From Candidatus Pelagibacter sp. TMED153 (GTDB lineage Bacteria; Pseudomonadota; Alphaproteobacteria; Pelagibacterales; Pelagibacteraceae), in the NCBI GenBank assembly GCA_002169935.2, contig NHHC02000003.1, forward strand, positions 1 to 7,705: DNA of 7,705 bases, written 5' to 3'. The notes under the pieces are model-generated. The model worked only from the letters and a program-made list of their open reading frames with translations, was not told the origin of the DNA and ran no database searches. Positions 1 to 7,705 of this stretch are shown piece after piece (position 1 is the stretch's first letter; every line of letters begins with the position of its first letter). The position numbers were made by a program, and so were the translations under genes.

Positions 1-572
<572 letters not shown>

Positions 573-601
573 CCCAATCTGATCAAAAAAATAAAGTTAA
601 T

Positions 602-621
602 TTTGCATAAGTATTTGCATA
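602..621. repeat. 8-bp direct repeat upstream of leuA
   Basis: TTTGCATA occurs at 602-609 and again at 614-621, a period of 12 bp, or about one helical turn. The second copy overlaps the candidate -35 element of the leuA promoter. This spacing would suit a dimeric regulator binding one face of the DNA, but in such AT-rich sequence a chance repeat is also possible. No regulator can be named from the sequence. Confidence 0.4.
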
Positions 622-642
622 TTCTTGTTTTACTTGTAATAT
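615..642 (+). promoter_or_regulatory. Candidate sigma70-type promoter for leuA
   Basis: A -35-like TTGCAT (615-620) is followed after 16 bp by a -10-like TAATAT (637-642). Transcription would be expected to start near 649-650, only about six bases before the leuA ATG at 656. No Shine-Dalgarno sequence precedes that ATG, which fits a nearly leaderless message. This lies in the only sizeable intergenic gap of the window (573-655). The assignment rests on consensus matching by eye in AT-rich DNA, where chance matches are common. Confidence 0.45.
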
Positions 643-655
643 ACGTATTAACTAT

Positions 656-3263
<2,608 letters not shown>

Positions 3264-3280
3264 TTAATCTAAAAAGACAA

Positions 3281-4132
3281 ATGTCCTCTAGTAGAGATGA
3301 TTTTGGTATAGCGTTTCGATCAGCCCTTTTACAAAGGGGTGCAGCACAAAAGTTTTCATTAATTTCTTTGATAGTTTTAGCAATTATCATTTTTTTTTTA
3401 GATATTTATGGTTTCGGTTTTATGAAACCAGTAAGATCTATAATTAATGATGGAATTTATAGAGTTTCATTAGTAGCTTCATCTCCCTCTCGATTTGCTC
3501 CCCAAGTAACAGAGGGATTTAAAAATTTAATTAATATAAAAGAAGAAAACAAAAGGTTGAAGCAAGCACTTGAAGTTTATAGACAAAAAGAACTTAGTGT
3601 TGAATATTTAACCAATCAAAATAAAAATTTAAGAAAAATTTTAGAGTCAGATGAAACTTTATTTCAATTTCAATCAAATACAATTCTTTCAAAAGTTTTA
3701 ATTGATAAAAGTAGTCCATATCTAAAATCAATAATTATTAACAGGGGTTCCAAGTCAGGTATATTGAAAGGCATGCCGGTCTTAGACAAAGAATATTTGG
3801 TAGGAAGAGTTGTAGAAACAAACTACTTATCTTCGAGGGTTTTACTTTTAAATGATTTAAACAGCAGAATTCCTGTGACTTTTGGTGGAGATGGAGTTCA
3901 AGCAATTTTAAAAGGTAATGGAGAAACAAAGCCAATACTAGAATACTTACCTGAAGGCTATATAGTCGAGGAGGGATTAGAAGTGTTTACTTCAGGAAAA
4001 GATGGAATTTTCCTTCCAGGTTCTCCTATAGGAATTACTACCGAAGAAGGACAAGTAAAACTATTTTCTGAGTCAAGCCAACTTTCATATGTCAAAGTTG
4101 ATTTCTCAAAACAAAAAAAAGAGGTTTTTTAA
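3281..4132 (+). CDS. mreC: Rod shape-determining protein MreC
   Basis: MreC is a bitopic inner-membrane protein whose periplasmic part forms a scaffold that activates PBP2 and RodA. The N-terminus (RDDFGIAFRSA, 5-15) is cytoplasmic and of alphaproteobacterial type. A membrane segment covers about 25-45. Charged heptad-like sequence at about 80-122 (NIKEENKRLKQALEVY and onward) is the dimerising coiled coil. The beta-rich domain follows, with VLIDKSSPYLKSIIINRG (139-156), GMPVLDK, LVGRVVE and SRVLLLNDLNSRIPV. At 283 residues it is compact and lacks a long C-terminal tail. The ATG sits 17 bp after mreB, but only A-rich sequence (AAAAAGACAA) precedes it, so the ribosome-binding site is weak. That may set MreC below MreB, which is inference. 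A run of ten T at 3390-3399 encodes part of the membrane segment. The stop codon abuts the mreD ATG. Confidence 0.95.
   Translation: MSSSRDDFGIAFRSALLQRGAAQKFSLISLIVLAIIIFFLDIYGFGFMKPVRSIINDGIYRVSLVASSPSRFAPQVTEGFKNLINIKEENKRLKQALEVYRQKELSVEYLTNQNKNLRKILESDETLFQFQSNTILSKVLIDKSSPYLKSIIINRGSKSGILKGMPVLDKEYLVGRVVETNYLSSRVLLLNDLNSRIPVTFGGDGVQAILKGNGETKPILEYLPEGYIVEEGLEVFTSGKDGIFLPGSPIGITTEEGQVKLFSESSQLSYVKVDFSKQKKEVF
4119..4124 (+). promoter_or_regulatory. Shine-Dalgarno site of mreD inside mreC
   Basis: AAGAGG lies in the last codons of mreC, 8 bases before the mreD ATG. Because the mreC TAA and the mreD ATG are directly adjacent, this site supports the chosen mreD start and implies coupled translation. 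Confidence 0.65.
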
Positions 4133-4645
4133 ATGGCAAATTATAAAGTGATGAGCAAAATTTTAAATCTTGGTCCTCTCATTCTTTTATACTATTTATC
4201 TATAAGTGAAATTGACAGTCATTTTGAAAATTATTTTGAAATTTTATCTTTTAATATTCAATTAATCATAATTTACTTTTGGGTTTCAAAAAGACCAGAA
4301 TTGTTAGGAAGTGGTCATATTTTTTTGGCTGGCCTATTAAATGATGTTATTATGGGATTTCCTTTAGGTTTGAGTTCTTTAGCTTATTTAGTGGTATCTC
4401 TAGTAGCTACTTATGTAAAAAATATGACTGTTAATACAAGAATAACAACTGACTGGTTTACCTTTTTTATAGCAATTATTTTCTCAAATTTAATATTTTT
4501 TATCTTATTAAGTAATTTTTCTGAAATAGGAATAAATTTTACAGAAGTATCTTATAACACTTTTTTTACTTTACTCTTCTTTCCATTTTTCTGGGTCTTA
4601 TTTACTTATTATAATTCAATCATAACGACTGGAAAAAATGTTTAG
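4133..4645 (+). CDS. mreD: Rod shape-determining protein MreD
   Basis: MreD is a small polytopic inner-membrane protein that works with MreC in the elongasome. The 170-residue product is very hydrophobic, with membrane segments at about 10-26, 35-51, 58-75, 78-96, 107-127 and 141-160. Its clearest family signature is AGLLNDVIMGFPLGLSSL (66-83), which matches the MreD pattern GLLxDxxxGxPLGxxxL. Sequence conservation in this family is low, so the assignment also relies on position between mreC and mrdA. The start is the ATG directly after the mreC stop, with AAGAGG 8 bases upstream. Met7 is an alternative start without an obvious site of its own. The last 8 bases overlap mrdA. The exact number of membrane segments is uncertain. 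Confidence 0.93.
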   Translation: MANYKVMSKILNLGPLILLYYLSISEIDSHFENYFEILSFNIQLIIIYFWVSKRPELLGSGHIFLAGLLNDVIMGFPLGLSSLAYLVVSLVATYVKNMTVNTRITTDWFTFFIAIIFSNLIFFILLSNFSEIGINFTEVSYNTFFTLLFFPFFWVLFTYYNSIITTGKNV

Positions 4646-6572
4646 TTCTGGTTCTGGCAACACGGTAATAAAATCAAAATTAATTAGCAGAAGAATGTTT
4701 TTGTTATCAGTTAGTAAAGCCATTGTTGTTGTTGGAGTTTTAGGTCGTCTGATCACTCTTCAAATTAATGAAAGCAGTAAATATAAGACTTTATCAGATA
4801 AAAATAGATTTAGAGAATGGAAATTAGCTCCTGAAAGAGGAGTGATCAAAGATTTTTTTAATCAAGAAATAGCTTCAAATAAACAAGTTTATCAAATACA
4901 TTTAATACCAGAAAACACTCAAAGTATCGAAGAAACATTCTTCAGATTAAAAACAATACTGAAGATAAGTGATAATAAAATATTTTCTTTAAAAAAGAAA
5001 ATTGCAAAACAAAAACCCTGGGAACCGATTATTATTTCTGATAATTTGAATTGGTCTGAGTTCTCTAGAATAAATTTATTTTTACATGAACTACAAGGAG
5101 TAGAACCTATTGTATCAGTTGCAAGATTATATAAGGATAATTCTTCTGCCCATGTTCTAGGTTATGTTTCACAAGTAAGCGCCAAGGACTTAAAAAATAA
5201 AAAATATTTAAAAGACATGTCTGTTCCTGGCATGGCAGTTGGAAAGACTGGACTGGAACGTAGATTAGACAAGGAAATAATAGGAGAAGTTGGATTTCAA
5301 AGGTATGAAGTTAATGCCTATGGCAAAAGAATTAAACAAATTAAAGTTGACCTAGGCACGGCAGGAAAAAGCTTTAAAACTACGTTAGATTTAGAAGTTC
5401 AAAAGTATACCTCTGAAATACTAGCAGACAAAGCTGCATCAGTGTGTGTTATGGATATTTATAATGGTGATATAATATCTTTAGTTTCTTCACCTAGTTA
5501 TGATCCCAATGCATTCGTGCATGGAGTAGAGCAATCTTACTGGAACAGTTTGATTAATAACGAAAGAAAACCTTTGATCAACAAAGCTGTATCTGGTTTA
5601 TACCCACCCGGTTCAACCATCAAAACTTTGGTAGCATTAAGTGCTTTAGAAAATAAAGTAATTCGACCTTTAGATACTGTTAAGTGTACAGGTAAAATTG
5701 AATTATTTGGTGAAAAATTTCATTGCTGGAAAAAGAAGGGTCACGGCATAATGAATATGAGATCGGGAATTAAAAGATCGTGTGATGTATATTTTTATGA
5801 AGTTGCGAGGAGACTTGGTGTCGACCGATTATCGGAGACGGCAAAAAAATTTGGTCTTGGAAAAAGAGTATTACAAGATTTTGTAGAAGAACGTTCAGGA
5901 GTAGTTCCTAGCACTTCTTGGAAGAAAAAGTATGTTGGCCAAAACTGGTATTTAGGAGAAACATTACATTCCGGAATAGGCCAAGGTTATTTTCAAAGCA
6001 CTCCTATTCAATTATGTTTAATGACAGCTCAAATAGCTAATGGTGGTTTTGAAATTAAACCTAGAATACTATTTGATAAAACAAAAAATAATTTAAAAGA
6101 TTATTTAAAATTCAAAAATGAAAACCCTGGTCAACCACTACCTGCAGATTTATTAGTATCTAACTTTGATTTAAAACCACTATTTAAAAACCAAGAAAAT
6201 ATAAAAATTGTAAAAGATGCAATGTACTCTTCTTCAAATGAACCTGGAGGAACATCGTATAGATCAAGACTAGAAGATAAAAGATTTACTTTTGCAGGTA
6301 AAACTGGATCATCTCAGATCCGAAAATTTACAGAAGCACAACGAGAAGCAGAGGTCAAACAAGAACAATTAAAATATAAAAATCGAGACCATGCTTTATT
6401 TATCGCTTTTGCTCCTGTAAGCGATCCAAAGTATGCAATTAGTGTTGTAGTAGAACATGGTGGTACTGGAAGTAAAGCCGCTGCTCCAATTGCAAAAAAA
6501 GTTATTAAAAAAGTTTTAGAGCGTCATGATTTAAGACAATCTATTAAGAATTTATCAGGAGATTCTATATAA
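4638..6572 (+). CDS. mrdA: Penicillin-binding protein 2 (elongation transpeptidase)
   Basis: PBP2 is the class B D,D-transpeptidase that cross-links side-wall peptidoglycan in the periplasm as partner of RodA. A basic cytoplasmic tail (1-19) precedes one membrane anchor (about 21-41). The non-catalytic pedestal domain begins with LAPERGVIKDF (63-73) and includes GKTGLERRLDKEI (202-214). The transpeptidase domain carries all three active-site motifs: S326-T-I-K329 in YPPGSTIK (acylated serine), S381-C-D383 and K555-T-G557 in FAGKTGSS. The SxD form of the second motif is normal for PBP2, and the RDHALFIAFAP stretch (583-593) is also typical. At 644 residues it has the usual length; E. coli PBP2 is 633. 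The chosen ATG overlaps mreD by 8 bp and has only a weak GGA four bases upstream. Met20 is an alternative start that would remove the basic tail. Residues 17-23 (SRRMFLL) resemble a twin-arginine motif. The gene order makes elongation PBP2 much likelier than division PBP3. Confidence 0.95.
   Translation: MFSSGSGNTVIKSKLISRRMFLLSVSKAIVVVGVLGRLITLQINESSKYKTLSDKNRFREWKLAPERGVIKDFFNQEIASNKQVYQIHLIPENTQSIEETFFRLKTILKISDNKIFSLKKKIAKQKPWEPIIISDNLNWSEFSRINLFLHELQGVEPIVSVARLYKDNSSAHVLGYVSQVSAKDLKNKKYLKDMSVPGMAVGKTGLERRLDKEIIGEVGFQRYEVNAYGKRIKQIKVDLGTAGKSFKTTLDLEVQKYTSEILADKAASVCVMDIYNGDIISLVSSPSYDPNAFVHGVEQSYWNSLINNERKPLINKAVSGLYPPGSTIKTLVALSALENKVIRPLDTVKCTGKIELFGEKFHCWKKKGHGIMNMRSGIKRSCDVYFYEVARRLGVDRLSETAKKFGLGKRVLQDFVEERSGVVPSTSWKKKYVGQNWYLGETLHSGIGQGYFQSTPIQLCLMTAQIANGGFEIKPRILFDKTKNNLKDYLKFKNENPGQPLPADLLVSNFDLKPLFKNQENIKIVKDAMYSSSNEPGGTSYRSRLEDKRFTFAGKTGSSQIRKFTEAQREAEVKQEQLKYKNRDHALFIAFAPVSDPKYAISVVVEHGGTGSKAAAPIAKKVIKKVLERHDLRQSIKNLSGDSI
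6557..6561 (+). promoter_or_regulatory. Shine-Dalgarno site of rodA inside mrdA
   Basis: AGGAG lies within the last codons of mrdA, 10 bases before the rodA ATG. The stop and start share one base in TAATG, so this site supports the rodA start and coupled translation of the PBP2/RodA pair, whose products act as a complex. Confidence 0.75.
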
Positions 6573-7696
6573 TGTTTCAACCAAGATCCATACAATCATC
6601 TCTAAGTATTAAAGATAAACTTTTTTCTATTGACTATGTTTTAGTTGTTTCAATTTTAATTTTAGGAATTACTAGTATGTTTGCAATGTATTCCACAGAT
6701 GGTGGAGAATTTAAATATCATACTGAAAGTCATATTTTAAGATTTTTTGTTTTCTTTTTTATGTTTATTATTTTGTCTTTTGTTCAAATAAGATTTTGGC
6801 ATTCGACAAGTTATTTGATTTATTTTTTTTTTCTAATTCTTCTTATAGGAGTTAAATATTTTGGATTAACATCTTCAGGATCACAGCGTTGGTTAAACTT
6901 TTATTTTATGAATCTCCAACCTTCTGAGTTAATGAAGATAGGATTAATCTTATTTTTAGCAAAATATTATCATCGTGTTCCAATAGAAAGTGTTAATAAG
7001 ATAAAATTTTTATTTCTCCCAATTTTTGTTTTAATTTTCCCAGTTCTTTTAGTTGTAATGCAACCAGATCTTGGAACTGCTATTTTAATTGGTTTAGGAG
7101 GCGTAGTAGTAGCTTGGCTTGCTGGGGGAAGAGTAAAGTTTTTTGCTTATTCCTTTTTATTTTTTATTGCATTATTGCCATTAGCTATTTCTTTTTTGAA
7201 ACCGTATCAGAAGGCTAGAATATTAACTTTTTTAAATCCTGAAAAAGATCCTTTAGGAGCTGGATATCAAATTATACAGTCTAAAATTGCTATTGGTTCA
7301 GGAGGTCTTTTTGGCAAAGGTTTTTTAAACGGATCACAAAGCTATCTTGATTATTTACCAGAAAAACATACTGATTTTATATTCACTCTATTTTCGGAAG
7401 AATTTGGATTTTTTGGATCAGTATTTATCTTGTTACTTTATGGATTAATTGTTTCAAGAATAGTTAGAATAGGAAATATGACTAGAAGTAATTTTGGAAA
7501 GCTTTATTGCTATAGTTTTGCAACAGCATTTTTTATTTATGTAGTAGTAAATATGGGCATGGTCTTAGGTTTATTGCCTATTGTAGGCTCTCCTTTGCCA
7601 ATTATGTCTTATGGTGGTTCTTCTATGATGGCAATAATGCTGGGTTTAGGGATAGCAATGTCTTGTAAAGTATACAAAGACATGCCAGTAAATTAA
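6572..7696 (+). CDS. rodA: Rod shape-determining protein RodA (SEDS peptidoglycan glycosyltransferase)
   Basis: RodA (MrdB) polymerises lipid II into glycan strands during elongation and pairs with PBP2. The 374-residue protein is polytopic, with hydrophobic segments from about residue 20 to the end, as expected for about ten membrane helices. SEDS signatures appear in order: GSQRWLNFYFMNLQPSELMK (103-122), MQPDLGTA (163-170), GAGYQIIQSKIAIGSGGLFG (229-248), LPEKHTDFIF (262-271) and GLLPIVGSPLPIMSYGGSS (333-351). D268 in the EKHTDFIF loop corresponds to the essential aspartate known from E. coli RodA (D262). The length fits the family. Division FtsW has the same fold, but the neighbouring mrdA and mreBCD indicate RodA. 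A run of ten T at 6823-6832 encodes three phenylalanines in a membrane helix. The gene is complete and ends with TAA nine bases before the window end; no terminator can be judged. Confidence 0.96.
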   Translation: MFQPRSIQSSLSIKDKLFSIDYVLVVSILILGITSMFAMYSTDGGEFKYHTESHILRFFVFFFMFIILSFVQIRFWHSTSYLIYFFFLILLIGVKYFGLTSSGSQRWLNFYFMNLQPSELMKIGLILFLAKYYHRVPIESVNKIKFLFLPIFVLIFPVLLVVMQPDLGTAILIGLGGVVVAWLAGGRVKFFAYSFLFFIALLPLAISFLKPYQKARILTFLNPEKDPLGAGYQIIQSKIAIGSGGLFGKGFLNGSQSYLDYLPEKHTDFIFTLFSEEFGFFGSVFILLLYGLIVSRIVRIGNMTRSNFGKLYCYSFATAFFIYVVVNMGMVLGLLPIVGSPLPIMSYGGSSMMAIMLGLGIAMSCKVYKDMPVN

Positions 7697-7705
7697 AAAA
7701 AAAAA
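7695..7705 (+). other. Poly-A run at the window edge
   Basis: Eleven consecutive A residues begin in the rodA stop codon and run to the last base, so the run may be longer. No stem-loop precedes it in the rodA 3' end, so it is not a recognisable intrinsic terminator on the + strand. It could be natural AT-rich intergenic sequence, or a contig end caused by a homopolymer that assembly could not cross. Confidence 0.6.

Noticed and set aside
641..648. 8-bp palindrome ATACGTAT overlapping the leuA -10 region
   Set aside because: The symmetry does not extend to the flanks; an 8-bp palindrome in AT-rich DNA is expected by chance.
3738..3935. Minus-strand reading frame inside mreC
   Set aside because: Leucine-rich antisense shadow of the MreC beta domain; no independent support.
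5778..5786. SCD instead of SxN as the second active-site motif of PBP2
   Set aside because: An aspartate at the third position is usual in the PBP2 subfamily, so this is not a defect.

Overview
This window is an ordinary, tightly packed chromosomal segment from an AT-rich bacterium. GC is roughly one third by eye, not counted. All seven protein genes lie on the + strand. The protein sequences look alphaproteobacterial: a class I (about 338-residue) KARI, an MreC with an N-terminal RDDF..AFRSA stretch, and the mreB-mreC-mreD-mrdA-rodA order. AT-rich codon use and near-zero spacers suggest a streamlined marine lineage of the SAR11/Pelagibacterales or HIMB59 kind. That placement is inference from memory, not a search result.

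Region 1 (1-2212) is branched-chain amino acid biosynthesis. It holds the C-terminal part of ketol-acid reductoisomerase (ilvC, cut by the window start), an 83-bp gap with a plausible sigma70-type promoter and an 8-bp direct repeat, then a full-length 2-isopropylmalate synthase (leuA). IlvC acts in valine, leucine and isoleucine synthesis. LeuA takes the valine precursor 2-ketoisovalerate into the leucine branch.

Region 2 (2226-7696) is the complete rod-shape (elongasome) cluster. MreB is the actin-like filament, and MreC and MreD are the membrane scaffold. MrdA (PBP2) is the transpeptidase and RodA the SEDS glycosyltransferase. Together they build side-wall peptidoglycan. Spacing is very tight: 13 bp leuA-mreB, 17 bp mreB-mreC, 0 bp mreC-mreD, 8-bp overlap mreD-mrdA and 1-nt overlap mrdA-rodA. 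No promoter or terminator is visible after the leuA start, so leuA through rodA is probably one transcription unit.

The catalytic residues I could index are intact in every gene, and there are no frameshifts, mobile elements, RNA genes or CRISPR arrays. There is no gap over 300 bases without a gene. I found no sign of an undescribed system. The points worth a second look are modest: the near-leaderless leuA promoter, the joining of leuA to the cell-shape genes, a Tat-like motif in PBP2, long homopolymer runs inside genes, and a poly-A run at the window edge.
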